Assembly: GCA_015075005.1 (NCBI GenBank)
Contig: JABTVC010000001.1
Coordinates: forward strand, 868,001 to 932,000
Length of the DNA: 64,000 nucleotides
Source: Planctomycetia bacterium
Lineage (GTDB): Bacteria; Planctomycetota; Brocadiia; Brocadiales; Brocadiaceae
Direction: 5' to 3'
Of the stretch, positions 1 to 9,451 are shown one piece after another (within the stretch, counting starts at the first letter, position 1; each line of letters begins with the position of its first letter). The position numbers and the translations under genes were made by a program. The notes under the pieces were generated by a model. That model was not told where the DNA came from. It made no database searches and saw only the letters and a program-made list of their open reading frames with translations.

Positions 1-3
1 TCC

Positions 4-1020
4 CTATATTTTGTCAAGTACGAGAACACACTGGTCAATCTGCAACCTTAAAAAATCATTGTGCTTTAATCTCTCTTGCAATCTCTTTCTGGCATGACTC
101 ATACCGCCAACCGTCAGGCCGCCTAATTCCCGGCCTATTTCTCTTAAACTTTTATGGATTAATAAATAACGGCAACATAATTCTATAAGTACCATCCTTG
201 CCTCTTGAGCGGTCGACCGGCGTTTTAATAAATTGTTCCTCTCTACCATAAAAATCTCACATACCTGATCCACTATGGTATCCAAGGGTATTTCCTTGAT
301 GAGTTTCTTTGACCTTGGTTGTTCGGTTAAATCAAAATTGCCCTTCTTTTTCTTTAATATATTTGCATAAACCCAATCAACAAAACCTTTCTCCCCAAGA
401 ACCACTTGTCCTTTAACGTCTTGAAAGGGCGATTCAATTCCCATCGTGATTCCTTCTTCAATAAATCCTCTATATCGTTTGCGTCCATCACTCTGATCAC
501 CGCCCAAATATCCAAGAACGCTGCTATAGCAAACAAAAGTATCCCGATATCGTTTCAATCCATATCCGCGATTGCTGCTCCATTGATAATTGCCTAACCA
601 GGCAAGCCGGTCGGATAACTTCTGCTTATAAACTTTATGTATCCTGACAGGATTTAAATGAATATAACGGGAAAGCTCCAGAAGATAAGAATCCTTATCA
701 ACAAGAACCGCTTTATAACGTCCCTGATAGAGATGCCCTGATCGTTTATGCCTTCTGTTGTAATACCCTGAGTAAGCAGTGTTAAACCGTTGTGCAAATC
801 GATTGAGATTTCCCAGAGGCGTATGGAGAATAAGGTGGAAGTGATTATCCATTAGGACATAGCCATGTAATTCCACCTTGTATTTATCAATGCTTTCTTG
901 TAGTATATTTAAGAAAGTTTTCCTGTCTCCGTCGTCTTTAAATATAACATTCTTCTCATTACCACGACAGGTAAAATGATACCATGCTCCCTGATATTCA
1001 ATGCGTAAAGGTCTTGCCAT
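4..1020 (-). CDS. REP-associated (Y1/IS200-like) tyrosine transposase
   Basis: The 338-residue protein has the HUH/Y1 transposase fold signature: an NHFHLIL motif near residues 59-65 supplies the two metal-binding histidines. The segment SRYIHLNPVR (about 117-126) is the conserved block found in RAYT proteins that act on REP palindromes. The C-terminal third (about 255-330) looks like a DnaA-C-type helix-turn-helix (SLREIGRELGGL...SHARKRL), as in the long transposases of this family. It stands alone with no accessory TnpB. Dispersed palindromes elsewhere in the window (near 38.3, 56.3, 59.6 and 60.4 kb) are candidate substrates, but that link is inference. Start ATG at 1020. Family assignment is firm; activity is unknown. 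Confidence 0.88.
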   Translation of the reverse strand: MARPLRIEYQGAWYHFTCRGNEKNVIFKDDGDRKTFLNILQESIDKYKVELHGYVLMDNHFHLILHTPLGNLNRFAQRFNTAYSGYYNRRHKRSGHLYQGRYKAVLVDKDSYLLELSRYIHLNPVRIHKVYKQKLSDRLAWLGNYQWSSNRGYGLKRYRDTFVCYSSVLGYLGGDQSDGRKRYRGFIEEGITMGIESPFQDVKGQVVLGEKGFVDWVYANILKKKKGNFDLTEQPRSKKLIKEIPLDTIVDQVCEIFMVERNNLLKRRSTAQEARMVLIELCCRYLLIHKSLREIGRELGGLTVGGMSHARKRLQERLKHNDFLRLQIDQCVLVLDKI

Positions 1021-1096
1021 AATAAGGGTATCAATTTAGCATTCTTTACTTTGTTTGTCAATAGATAAGGTTTGACCCCATTTTGGAGGTGTGCCC

Positions 1097-2782
1097 ATGA
1101 GTAATCAATCGAACAAAATCATCTATTCCATGTTTAAGGTAAGTAAACATTATGATAAAAAGCCTGTGTTGAAGGATATATCCCTTTCGTATTTTTACGG
1201 AGCGAAGATCGGTGTGTTAGGTTTAAATGGTTCAGGAAAGAGTTCTCTCCTGCGCATTCTTGCAGGAAAAGATAAGGATTTTAACGGGCAGGCAACCCTT
1301 TCTCCCGGATACACGGTTGGATTTTTGGAGCAGGAACCACAACTGGATGAGACAAAAACGGTGCGTGAAATTGTGGAGCAAGGCATTCAGGACCTGGTAG
1401 ACCTACATAATGAGTATAACCGGATCAACGAACGATTTGCTGAGCCGATGCCAGCTGATGACATGAACAAGTTGATAGAACGTCAGGGGGAGGTACAGGA
1501 AAAAATTGATGCACTTAGCGCATGGGACCTGGATGCTCGTCTGGAAATGGCGATGGATGCCTTACGTTGCCCCGAAGGGAACATGCCAATAAAGGTATTA
1601 TCCGGGGGAGAAAGACGCCGTGTGGCGCTTTGCCGGTTATTATTACAAAAACCTGACATTTTACTTTTAGACGAGCCGACGAACCACCTTGACACCGAAT
1701 CGGTCGCATGGCTGGAGCACCATTTGAAAAATTATGAAGGAACCGTAATCGCGGTAACCCATGACCGTTATTTTCTCGATAATGTAGCCGGCTGGATATT
1801 GGAGCTGGACAGGGGATATGGAATTCCCTGGAAAGGGAATTATACATCATGGCTTGAGCAAAAGCAAAACAGGTTGCAGCAGGAAGAAAAGCAGGAGACA
1901 GAACGGCAAAAGACCTTACAGCGCGAGCTGGAATGGATCAGAATGACTCCAAAGGGCAGGCACGCAAAATCGAAGGCGCGCATTAACTCCTACGAATCGC
2001 TTCTAGAACAACAAAGTGGAAACCGGATAAAGGATTTGGAAATATATATCCCGCCAGGACCGAGATTGGGTAATTTGGTTATTGAGGCAGACAAGGTCAC
2101 CAAGGCATACGGTGATAATATCCTGGTAGAGGGGATGACGTTTTCCCTGCCACGTGGAGGAATCGTGGGAATCATTGGCCCTAACGGAGCCGGAAAAACC
2201 ACTCTGTTCCGCATGATTATTGGTCAGGAAAATCCGGACAACGGCACGATTCGGGTGGGTGAGTCGGTTAAGCTCGCATACGTTGACCAGAGCCGCGAAA
2301 CCCTCGATCCAAAGAAAACCATATGGGAAATAATTTCTGGGGGGCGTGATAACCTTCGGCTGGGCAGCCGGGATGTCAATTCCCGCGCCTATGTGGCGCG
2401 TTTTAATTTTTCAGGGGTAGACCAGCAAAAGCCTGTGGGAGGGCTGTCCGGAGGAGAACGGAACAGAGTGCACCTTGCCGGTATGCTGAAAGAAGGCGCC
2501 AATGTGCTCTTGCTGGACGAGCCTACAAACGATCTCGACGTAAACACCATGCGGGCATTGGAAGACGCCCTGGAAAACTTCTCCGGTTGTGTCGTTGTGA
2601 TCAGCCACGACAGATGGTTTTTGGACCGGATTGCCACCCACATCCTTGCCTTCGAGGGAGACAGTAAGGTTGTCTGGTTTGAAGGAAACTATTCTGAATA
2701 CGAGTCGGACAGGAAAAAACGTCTTGGTGCTGCAGACGACCAGCCCCATCGCATCAAATACCGGCATTTAACGAGGAATTAA
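1097..2782 (+). CDS. ettA: ABC-F ATPase, energy-dependent translational throttle protein EttA
   Basis: Two ABC ATPase domains lie in one 561-residue chain with no membrane segment. Walker A motifs are GLNGSGKSS (about 42-50) and GPNGAGKTT (about 361-369), each followed by an LSGGE signature (about 168 and 450) and an LLLDEPTN Walker B. The charged linker between them (about 240-310) is the P-site tRNA interaction motif region of ABC-F proteins. Length and sequence match EttA, which binds the ribosomal E site and gates the first elongation step according to ATP/ADP ratio. An upstream GTG at 1091 is in frame, but GGAGG at 1085-1089 is ideally spaced for the ATG at 1097, so the latter is chosen. 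Confidence 0.93.
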   Translation: MSNQSNKIIYSMFKVSKHYDKKPVLKDISLSYFYGAKIGVLGLNGSGKSSLLRILAGKDKDFNGQATLSPGYTVGFLEQEPQLDETKTVREIVEQGIQDLVDLHNEYNRINERFAEPMPADDMNKLIERQGEVQEKIDALSAWDLDARLEMAMDALRCPEGNMPIKVLSGGERRRVALCRLLLQKPDILLLDEPTNHLDTESVAWLEHHLKNYEGTVIAVTHDRYFLDNVAGWILELDRGYGIPWKGNYTSWLEQKQNRLQQEEKQETERQKTLQRELEWIRMTPKGRHAKSKARINSYESLLEQQSGNRIKDLEIYIPPGPRLGNLVIEADKVTKAYGDNILVEGMTFSLPRGGIVGIIGPNGAGKTTLFRMIIGQENPDNGTIRVGESVKLAYVDQSRETLDPKKTIWEIISGGRDNLRLGSRDVNSRAYVARFNFSGVDQQKPVGGLSGGERNRVHLAGMLKEGANVLLLDEPTNDLDVNTMRALEDALENFSGCVVVISHDRWFLDRIATHILAFEGDSKVVWFEGNYSEYESDRKKRLGAADDQPHRIKYRHLTRN

Positions 2783-2806
2783 AGTTGTGTAAGGTTGGGT
2801 TAGCTT

Positions 2807-3442
2807 TCAGATGGCGAAAAGCAATTTCCTGTCATTCGCATGCAGAATAAACCGCTTCATTAACTCCACATCTTTCTTCCCTGGTGCAGACTCTACTCCG
2901 GAAGAGATATCCACGGCGTAAGGCTTCACAATACGGATGGCCTTACGGACATTTTCCGGTGTCAAACCGCCCGACAAGATGAGGTGTCCATATTTGTGTG
3001 CCTGCCTTGCAAATTCCCATTGAAAGGGAATTCCCGTCCCACCCACAACTCCCTTTACATAACTATCCAGGAGAAAGGCATGGGGCTTGTAATTTGCCAG
3101 GGGCTTTACGTCGTCTTCTTCCTTAATACGAAAGGCCTTTATAATCTTATATCCTTTTAAGTCTTGTAAATATAAAGGAGCTTCATTGCCATGAAGCTGA
3201 ACCGTGCGTATATTGCAAAAATTACAGACCTCTTTCATTGTATCTACCCGTTCATCAACAAAAACCCCCACCGGAGAAACGAAGGGGGGCAACTTCTCAA
3301 TGATATCTCTCGCCTTCTCTTTAGTTATCTGGCGAGGACTCTTTGCGAAGACAAATCCCAGTGCATCCGCACCCAACTTAACCGCAGCCAGCGCATCTTC
3401 ACTATTAGTAATCCCACAAATTTTAATTCTCATTTTGCCCAT
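2807..3442 (-). CDS. trpF: phosphoribosylanthranilate isomerase
   Basis: A TIM-barrel enzyme of tryptophan synthesis converting phosphoribosylanthranilate to CdRP. The N-terminal KICGIT carries the catalytic Cys, and HAFLLDSYVKGVVGGTG (about residues 127-143) contains the catalytic Asp and phosphate loop. LSGGLTPENV and VDISSGVES near the C-terminus are family hallmarks. Length of about 211 residues is normal. It begins a few bases after the purH stop on the same strand, so the two are probably co-transcribed, although no other trp gene is nearby. The start is uncertain: ATG at 3442 or ATG at 3433 (MRIKICG) are both possible and neither has a good ribosome site. Confidence 0.92.
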   Translation of the reverse strand: MGKMRIKICGITNSEDALAAVKLGADALGFVFAKSPRQITKEKARDIIEKLPPFVSPVGVFVDERVDTMKEVCNFCNIRTVQLHGNEAPLYLQDLKGYKIIKAFRIKEEDDVKPLANYKPHAFLLDSYVKGVVGGTGIPFQWEFARQAHKYGHLILSGGLTPENVRKAIRIVKPYAVDISSGVESAPGKKDVELMKRFILHANDRKLLFAI

Positions 3443-3449
3443 CAATGAA

Positions 3450-5024
3450 TTAGTGTCTAAAATGCCGTTGGCCGGTAAATACCATGGCTATACCGTGTTC
3501 ATCGGCCGCAGCAATCGACTCATCGTCCTTATTCGAACCGCCCGGTTGTATAATTGCCACCACGCCGGACCTGGCAGCTGCATCCACACTGTCCCTGAAT
3601 GGGAAAAAGGCGTCAGAAGCCATTACGGCGCCTTTCACCCTATCGCCGGACTTCCTGAAGGAAATCTCCGTGGAATCGATACGACTCATCTGTCCGGCAC
3701 CTACACCCACCACGGCCTCGTCCCTGACCAACACAATGCTGTTTGATTTTACATGCTTGCAAACGATAAAAGCAAACCGCAGATCGGACATCTCTTTCTC
3801 GGAAGGCTTTTTCTTTGTAACTACCTTAAGGTTTGCAGGATCATACACGGATAAATCCCGCCCCTGTAAAAGTATCCCACCAACGACCCTTTTCATGTCA
3901 TAGGCACACGTATCCACCGCATGCGCCGATAAGTCGCCAGTCTTTAAAAGCCTTAAACTGCTTCCCCACTTACGTTTAGTAGTAAGTATCTCTATCGCCT
4001 GTTGTTCGAACTCTGGGGCGATGATCGCCTCTACAAAATGCCCCGGTTCTGTTATGACTTCTGCCGTTGCCACATCCACGGACTTGTTTAATCCAAGGAT
4101 GCAGCCAAATGCAGATAGGGGATCGCCATAGTATGCCTTTTTAAATGCCTGATCAAGGGTATTTGCTGATGCAGCACCACAGGGATTTGTATGCTTTATC
4201 ACAATAGCTGAAGGCCGTTCAAATTCTTTTACCAATTCCAGAGCGGCATTCAGGTCTATAATATTGTTATACGAAAGCTCTTTACCATACAACTGCCGGG
4301 CGTTGGACACGCACGGTTCCTGGACATTTTCCTCTACATAAAACGCAGCCGTTTGATGATGGTTTTCTCCATAACGCAAGTCCTGTCGCTTTATATAGTC
4401 CAATGAGAGTGCCGTGGGAAAGCCATTTTTTTTGTCCAGGCTGTCGAAATAGTTCGCAATAATTCTGTCGTAGCGACCCGTTGTCCTGAACGCCTCAATG
4501 GCCAGTTCAAAACGCATCTTTTCAGAAATATCATGATGGTTGGCCTTGAGCTCCTCTACAATGAATTCATAGCGTTTGGGATTTACCACAACAATCACAT
4601 GCCGGTAATTTTTTGAGGCAGAGCGAATCATCGAGGGACCTCCGATATCAATATTTTCAATTGCCTCTTCCATATGCACATCTTTTTTCGAGATCGTTTG
4701 TTCAAAGGGATACAGGTTAACAACGACCATATCAATGGGTTTAATTCCCAGTTCCTTCATCTGTTTTTTGTGGGTTTCGTTATCCCTTAAAGCCAATAAG
4801 CCCCCATGCACCTTAGGATGCAAGGTCTTTACACGGCCATCCATGATTTCAGGAAATCCTGTGTGTTCGGATATTTCAACTACGCGAATACCATTATCCT
4901 TAAGTAATTTTGACGTACCTCCTGTGGAGATAATTTCGATTCCTGCATGCTGTAACTCCCTGGCAAAGTCCACGATTCCTGTCTTATCGGAGACGCTGAT
5001 AAGCGCTCTTTCTACTCTCGCCAT
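3450..5024 (-). CDS. purH: bifunctional AICAR transformylase / IMP cyclohydrolase
   Basis: The protein performs the last two steps of purine synthesis: formylation of AICAR with 10-formyl-THF, then ring closure to IMP. The N-terminal MGS-like cyclohydrolase domain opens with RALISVSDKTGI and contains HPKVHGGLL. The C-terminal transformylase domain (from about residue 200) has the KHTNPCGAA motif with the catalytic Lys-His pair, RYGENHHQTAAFY, and the terminal QPGGS...D...GIAMVFTG block. Length of 524 residues is standard. The start is ATG 5024 because AAGGAG lies about 7 bases upstream. A frame-open TTG at 5042 overlaps that ribosome site and is rejected. Confidence 0.96.
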   Translation of the reverse strand: MARVERALISVSDKTGIVDFARELQHAGIEIISTGGTSKLLKDNGIRVVEISEHTGFPEIMDGRVKTLHPKVHGGLLALRDNETHKKQMKELGIKPIDMVVVNLYPFEQTISKKDVHMEEAIENIDIGGPSMIRSASKNYRHVIVVVNPKRYEFIVEELKANHHDISEKMRFELAIEAFRTTGRYDRIIANYFDSLDKKNGFPTALSLDYIKRQDLRYGENHHQTAAFYVEENVQEPCVSNARQLYGKELSYNNIIDLNAALELVKEFERPSAIVIKHTNPCGAASANTLDQAFKKAYYGDPLSAFGCILGLNKSVDVATAEVITEPGHFVEAIIAPEFEQQAIEILTTKRKWGSSLRLLKTGDLSAHAVDTCAYDMKRVVGGILLQGRDLSVYDPANLKVVTKKKPSEKEMSDLRFAFIVCKHVKSNSIVLVRDEAVVGVGAGQMSRIDSTEISFRKSGDRVKGAVMASDAFFPFRDSVDAAARSGVVAIIQPGGSNKDDESIAAADEHGIAMVFTGQRHFRH

Positions 5025-5063
5025 TTTTTCTCTCCTTAACATTGAAATTAGATCTTCGGCGAC

Positions 5064-5089
5064 TAGTGGCTAGGCGCGCCTTGCCACTA
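5064..5089 (-). promoter_or_regulatory. stem-loop in the purH leader
   Basis: A perfect 7-bp inverted repeat, TAGTGGC and GCCACTA, is separated by 12 bases containing GGCGCGCC. It lies about 40-65 bases upstream of the purH start and would fold in its 5' leader. No purine-riboswitch core is recognisable, so its role is unknown. Confidence 0.3.
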
Positions 5090-5293
5090 CACAATTGGTT
5101 TGAAATTCTTAAGCAAAAAAATACGACTTATTCCATAACAATTTGACGATTTTAGCAGAATACAAAAATCAAGTCAAAAGAATACCTTGCGTTGAATCGT
5201 GTCCTGAGAGTTTTTCATTGACTGTCTCTGTATTTTTTGTTTGAATTCTCTTTCCGGCATCTAATTTTCAACGTATTAATTAGGGGGGGGATT

Positions 5294-5545
5294 ATGGCTA
5301 CTCACAAATTAAGGGTGTTTTGTACCCCGTTTTGTCCAAAGTGCAATGAACTGTTGGTTTACCTGAATAAACGAAAGGCAGATTACGTCTCCTTTGATAT
5401 TGATAAGGACGATAACGCAAGAAAAGAAATCATTAAAATTGTCGGAAACGATGATGTTGAATCACTCGACAAGCTGCCTATCGTTGTCGCCGGTGATAAG
5501 GTGCTCTACGGCTTCGATAAGAAAGAGATTGATAAATATGTTTGA
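5294..5545 (+). CDS. glutaredoxin-like thioredoxin-fold protein
   Basis: An 83-residue thioredoxin-fold protein with a CTPFCPKC segment near its N-terminus. This provides a redox CxxC (FCPKC) following a beta strand, as in glutaredoxin-like proteins. The cis-Pro region KLPIVVAGDKVLYGFDKKEID is also present. It most likely reduces disulfides or carries electrons; the substrate is not evident. ATG 5294 is chosen because a G-run (GGGGGGGG, 5283-5290) sits 3 bases upstream as the ribosome site. The in-frame 5237 start would add 19 unrelated residues. It is followed after about 120 bases by rnfE, possibly in one operon. Confidence 0.7.
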   Translation: MATHKLRVFCTPFCPKCNELLVYLNKRKADYVSFDIDKDDNARKEIIKIVGNDDVESLDKLPIVVAGDKVLYGFDKKEIDKYV

Positions 5546-5666
5546 TAAGTTTACACTTGACTTTTATTCCTAAAATGTTTAGCCTTTTTAAACTATTTTA
5601 ACAATTCAGCCCATGGTTATTCCTCTGAAAACAGGAATATTATGAGCTATCTTTAAACAACTGCAT

Positions 5667-6302
5667 ATGGCAGAACCAAGCAATCTGAAAGAATTTACCA
5701 AGGGGATTGTTCAATATAATCCCCTGTTTGTCATGGTCTTGGGGCTGTGTCCCAGCCTTGCGGTTACCACCTCAGTAAAAAACGGGGTGGCAATGGGTGG
5801 GGCGGCAACATTTGTCTTAATCTGCTCCAATTTTATCATTTCTGTCGTGCGGTCGTTTATCCCGCGTGAAATTCGTATCCCATGCTTTATTGTTGTTATT
5901 GCTGCATTTGTAACCATGGTAGAGTTGATCATGAAGGCATACCTGCCGCCTGATTTAAACGCATCGCTGGGGATATTCATTCCGCTCATTGTAGTCAATT
6001 GTATTATCTTGTATCGTGCGGAATCGTTTGCTTACAAGAATAAACCTCTGGTTTCCATTCTGGACGGGGCGGGTCTGGGATTAGGGTGGACACTCTCGCT
6101 GTGCCTTGTTTCTGCCATACGCGAGATACTTGGGGCAGGAACGATCTTTGGTCTCAAGGTGTCTGAATCGTATCAGCCTGCAGCGGTAATGATCATGGCC
6201 CCCGGTGCGTTTATTGTGTTGGGACTCTTATTGGGTTTTTTTAACTGGTGGAAACTCAGGAAGAGCGAAAAGAGTATGAAGGCATATATGAAACATGATT
6301 AA
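5667..6302 (+). CDS. rnfE: electron transport complex subunit RnfE (NqrD-like)
   Basis: An integral membrane subunit of the ion-translocating ferredoxin:NAD oxidoreductase. The 211 residues form about six membrane segments. The paired motifs NPLFVMVLGLCPSLAVTTSV (first helix) and FIPLIVVNCIILYRAESFA (about 107-125) are the half-membrane cysteine motifs diagnostic of RnfE/NqrD. It overlaps rnfA by 8 bases, so the pair is translationally coupled. RnfE and NqrD are homologous and cannot be told apart with certainty by eye, but sequence and length favour RnfE. None of the other Rnf subunits (B, C, D, G) is in the window. Confidence 0.85.
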   Translation: MAEPSNLKEFTKGIVQYNPLFVMVLGLCPSLAVTTSVKNGVAMGGAATFVLICSNFIISVVRSFIPREIRIPCFIVVIAAFVTMVELIMKAYLPPDLNASLGIFIPLIVVNCIILYRAESFAYKNKPLVSILDGAGLGLGWTLSLCLVSAIREILGAGTIFGLKVSESYQPAAVMIMAPGAFIVLGLLLGFFNWWKLRKSEKSMKAYMKHD

Positions 6303-6933
6303 AGAAATTGTTTTAATTATTGTAAGTGTAGTATTTGTCAACAACTTTGTTCTGGCAAAATTCCTGGGACTTTGCCCATTTCTGGGCGTTTCCCAAAAGA
6401 CATCGTCGGCAATGGGTATGGGAGTGGCGGTGACATTTGTCATGACCCTTTCTTCTGCAATTACGTGGGTTGTATACAACTTCATTTTGTTACCTGGTGA
6501 TGCAAATGTTGTTGCAAGGATATTTCCATCCATACGGGAATCGGGACTTATAGAAGTATTAAAAACGACCAGTTATATTCTGGTTATTGCAACGCTGGTA
6601 CAACTGGTAGAAATGATGCTCAGGAAGATGGTTCCCGCCTTATATGACAGCCTTGGTATTTATTTACCACTGATTACAACCAATTGTGCTGTATTAGGTG
6701 TGGCGCTTTTAAATACAACTGATTCTCCAAAACATCTGGGATTTTTACAAGCCACGGTGCAGGGATTTGGGGCGGGAATCGGTTTTACTGTGGCCATGCT
6801 CCTGATGTCAGGAATTCGGGAGCGTCTGGCAATTGTCAACATTCCGCAATCTTTACGGGGCATTCCGATTGCTTTCGTTTGTACGGGACTCATGGCCCTG
6901 GCTTTTTTTGGGTTTTCAGGAATGGTTCAATAA
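6295..6933 (+). CDS. rnfA: electron transport complex subunit RnfA (NqrE-like)
   Basis: The membrane partner of RnfE, 212 residues, about six helices. The pseudo-twofold motifs NNFVLAKFLGLCPFLGVSQK (about 16-35) and YLPLITTNCAVLGVALLN (about 123-140) each carry the conserved Cys facing opposite membrane halves, where an intramembrane iron-sulfur centre is held between RnfA and RnfE. The ATG lies inside the 3' end of rnfE (8-base overlap). Three bases after its stop comes ilvN. This gene order suggests read-through transcription into branched-chain amino-acid genes rather than a classical rnf operon. Confidence 0.88.
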   Translation: MIKEIVLIIVSVVFVNNFVLAKFLGLCPFLGVSQKTSSAMGMGVAVTFVMTLSSAITWVVYNFILLPGDANVVARIFPSIRESGLIEVLKTTSYILVIATLVQLVEMMLRKMVPALYDSLGIYLPLITTNCAVLGVALLNTTDSPKHLGFLQATVQGFGAGIGFTVAMLLMSGIRERLAIVNIPQSLRGIPIAFVCTGLMALAFFGFSGMVQ

Positions 6934-6936
6934 ACT

Positions 6937-7416
6937 ATGCGACACGTAATTTGTCTCCTCGTAGAAAACAAAGTAGGCGTTCTTGCCCGTATAACCGGAC
7001 TTATCAGCGGAAGAGGGTTTAATATAGACAGTCTCGCTGTTGGGGAGACGGAGAATCCGGCCCTTTCACGGATGACTATTGTCGTCAGGGGTGATGATGC
7101 CATTCTTGAGCAGGTCAGAAAGCAATTAGGAAAGATTATTGACATAATTAAGGTAATCGACTTTACCAGTGAAGCGTTTGTTGAACGGGACCTCATGCTG
7201 CTGAAAGTTAATGTACCGGCGGGTAAACGCGGAGAAATCATAGAGATTGTGGAAATTTTCAGGGGAAAGATTATTGATGTAAGCCCGAGAGATATTGTCA
7301 TTGAGATTGCCGGAGTTGAAGATAAACTCGAAGCAATGATAAATTTATTAAGGACATATGGAATCAAGGAATTAGTGAGGACCGGTAATATTGCTATCGG
7401 TCGTGGCACAAAGTAA
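6937..7416 (+). CDS. ilvN: acetolactate synthase small (regulatory) subunit
   Basis: The regulatory subunit of acetohydroxyacid synthase, 159 residues. The N-terminal ACT domain (about 1-75) starts RHVICLLVENKVGVLARITGLISGRGFNIDSLAVGETE, the valine-sensing region. The C-terminal half (about 80-159) is the ALS_ss_C domain with ELMLIKV-type sequence (here DLMLLKV). It starts 3 bases after rnfA stops and is followed 31 bases later by ilvC, so the pathway order ilvN-ilvC is kept. The large subunit IlvB, with which it must pair, is not in the window. The symbol ilvH would be equally acceptable. Confidence 0.93.
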   Translation: MRHVICLLVENKVGVLARITGLISGRGFNIDSLAVGETENPALSRMTIVVRGDDAILEQVRKQLGKIIDIIKVIDFTSEAFVERDLMLLKVNVPAGKRGEIIEIVEIFRGKIIDVSPRDIVIEIAGVEDKLEAMINLLRTYGIKELVRTGNIAIGRGTK

Positions 7417-7447
7417 AATATTATGAAAGGCAAAAGGTAAAAAGGAC

Positions 7448-8449
7448 ATGTTAAAGATTTACTATGAAAAAGATACAGACTTTACTATGCTCAGAGGGAA
7501 AAAGATTGCCGTAATAGGATACGGAAGTCAGGGTCACGCCCAGGCGCAAAACCTCAAGGAATCCGGTATGGACGTAATCGTATCCACGAGAACAGGCACA
7601 CCTAACTATCAATTGGCGGTCAAACACGGATTTAAGCCTCTCAGTGTAGAAGAAGCCGCACAGCAAGGGGATTTTATTCAGATACTTATGCCTGATGAAA
7701 CACAAAGGACGGTTTATGAGACCCAAATCAAACCCTATTTAAAAGACGGAAAGACGTTGTGTTTTTCACATGGATTCAATGTCCATTTTGGACAAATTGT
7801 ACCGCCATCCAATATAGATGTTATCATGATTGCCCCCAAGGGGCCTGGCCATCTTGTCCGGAGTGAATTCGAAAAGGGTGGTGGTGTCCCGTGTCTCATG
7901 GCTATCCATCAGAATGCCTCGGGAAAGGCCAAAGAAAAGGCCATGGCCTACGCGCATGGAATTGGCGGCACACGGGCCGGCGTAATGGAAACCACCTTTG
8001 CTGAAGAAACGGAAACAGATCTTTTTGGAGAGCAGGCCGTACTCTGCGGCGGGGCCGCGGCGCTCGTCAAGGCTGGATTCGAAACCCTGGTGGAGGCGGG
8101 ATACCAACCTGAACTTGCCTATTTTGAATGCATGCACGAACTGAAACTGATTGTAGACCTTTTTTATCAGGGCGGTCTCAGTTATATGCGTTATTCGGTT
8201 AGCAACACTGCAAAATATGGAGATCTTACCCGCGGACCTCGTATTGTTACGGAAGAAACAAAGAGGGAAATGAAACGGATATTATCTGAGATACAAAGCG
8301 GCCAGTTTGCCAGGGAGTGGATATTGGAAAATCAGGCAGGACGCCCCGTTTTCAATGCCCTGGAGAAAAAAGACAGAGGACATCTCATCGAAAAAGTTGG
8401 CAGGGAATTGCGGAAGATGATGAAATGGATTAATGCCAAAGAGGTGTAA
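7448..8449 (+). CDS. ilvC: ketol-acid reductoisomerase (NADP+)
   Basis: The enzyme isomerises and reduces acetolactate or acetohydroxybutyrate in valine/isoleucine synthesis. The 333-residue class I form has the Rossmann fingerprint [10 protein letters not shown] (24-33). Its metal-binding knotted domain includes [16 protein letters not shown] and [31 protein letters not shown] upstream of ATG 7448 serves as the ribosome site. It is the last gene of the rnfE-rnfA-ilvN-ilvC run; about 350 bases of non-coding repeat-like DNA follow. Confidence 0.96.
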   Translation: MLKIYYEKDTDFTMLRGKKIAVIGYGSQGHAQAQNLKESGMDVIVSTRTGTPNYQLAVKHGFKPLSVEEAAQQGDFIQILMPDETQRTVYETQIKPYLKDGKTLCFSHGFNVHFGQIVPPSNIDVIMIAPKGPGHLVRSEFEKGGGVPCLMAIHQNASGKAKEKAMAYAHGIGGTRAGVMETTFAEETETDLFGEQAVLCGGAAALVKAGFETLVEAGYQPELAYFECMHELKLIVDLFYQGGLSYMRYSVSNTAKYGDLTRGPRIVTEETKREMKRILSEIQSGQFAREWILENQAGRPVFNALEKKDRGHLIEKVGRELRKMMKWINAKEV

Positions 8450-8801
8450 AGTAAAACGATTGCTTGGTTTTTATCGCCGGGATACCTTGATAGCATAGGA
8501 ATTTTCAGTTTATCTATGCGGTTCTGCTGATAGCAGGCACAGTCCATGTGCTGTTCCTTCCGCACAAGGAGTTTGAGGACTAGCAATTTAAAAAATGCTG
8601 ATCGACAATACCCTAGCGCGTCTGCGCCGCAACTAAATCGTCCCTCTCTACCCCCCTCCTCCACAAGAAGGGGATAGAGGGTAGGTAAAGCCTGCCATAA
8701 AATTTATTTATATAAGGTAATACCATAAGGAATTATGGAGGGAACGTTCCTTATGACACTGTCAATAAATCACTACGATACTGCATCAGCGATAAGGAGA
8801 T
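8450..8801. repeat. non-coding stretch with a partial dispersed-repeat copy
   Basis: No open frame of note. From about 8493 it matches the start of the dispersed element seen at 38.3 kb and 60.5 kb (ATAGGAATTTTCA then TTATCTATGCGG). Near 8641-8689 it has a CCCCCCTCC...AAGGGG palindromic segment. The central part differs from the other copies, so this is a diverged or rearranged member. AAGGAG at 8794-8799 belongs to the next gene. Confidence 0.45.
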
Positions 8802-9311
8802 ATGGCAACATACAAGCCTCAGAGACGCCCAATTTTTCGCATCCGTCCTGCTGAAGCCAGGGACATCGTTTCGCTCCTTGAATTGGAAACCTCTTGTTTT
8901 GCCCGTACTGAAGAGATGTTTAATCGCAGGCAGTTACAAAGACTGATCGCAAATCCTCGTGCAGTTGTGGTGGTTGCGGAGAGAAAAGATCGGGTGCTGG
9001 GGTGGGCTGCCGGGCTAGTGCGCTTACGTCTGAAGAGTTATTCTGGTCGTGTGTATGCAGTAGCCGTGCATCCCGATGCTCAGGGCAAGCGTGTCGGGTA
9101 TAAACTGACCAGTCATGTCCTTCACGCACTTACAGCATATGGAGCTCAGCGAATATTCCTGGAGGTCCATGCTGAAAACCAGAAAGCCATTAATCTTTAT
9201 CGCATGCTAGGCTTTATCGATCAGGGATATCTGGCCAACTATTATGGCCCACATCACAACGGTATACGCATGATGCGATCAGCGACAATGACCCAACGTC
9301 CCAAGAGGTAA
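8802..9311 (+). CDS. GNAT-family N-acetyltransferase (RimI-like)
   Basis: A 169-residue acetyl-CoA-dependent acyltransferase. The N-terminal FRIRPAEARDIVSLLELETSCF is the usual first strand and helix. The acetyl-CoA pyrophosphate loop is VAVHPDAQGKRVGYKLTSHVLH (about 87-108), close to the Q/RxxGxG/A consensus. LEVHAENQKAINLYRMLGFIDQGYLANYY (about 125-153) is the RimI-type C-terminal block. Resemblance to RimI suggests protein N-terminal acetylation, but substrate cannot be read from sequence. The AAGGAG site is only 2 bases from ATG 8802, closer than usual. Confidence 0.8.
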   Translation: MATYKPQRRPIFRIRPAEARDIVSLLELETSCFARTEEMFNRRQLQRLIANPRAVVVVAERKDRVLGWAAGLVRLRLKSYSGRVYAVAVHPDAQGKRVGYKLTSHVLHALTAYGAQRIFLEVHAENQKAINLYRMLGFIDQGYLANYYGPHHNGIRMMRSATMTQRPKR

Positions 9312-9451
9312 TCAATACAAAGGGTGTAATGATTTGTTTGGCAATGGATCGGGCAGTCTCGTAAATCAAGGTTCTTCGTTTCAGTCAACATGACAGTAGT
9401 GCAGGATGAAATTTTATACAGTAAATTTACACAAATAACCGGTAGGAAGAA

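Noticed and set aside
5043-5293. Possible purine riboswitch in the purH leader
   Set aside because: Only a simple hairpin is present; the conserved three-way-junction core is not recognisable.
6927-7433. 168-codon minus-strand frame opposite ilvN
   Set aside because: It is antisense to a well-supported gene with ACT-domain signatures.
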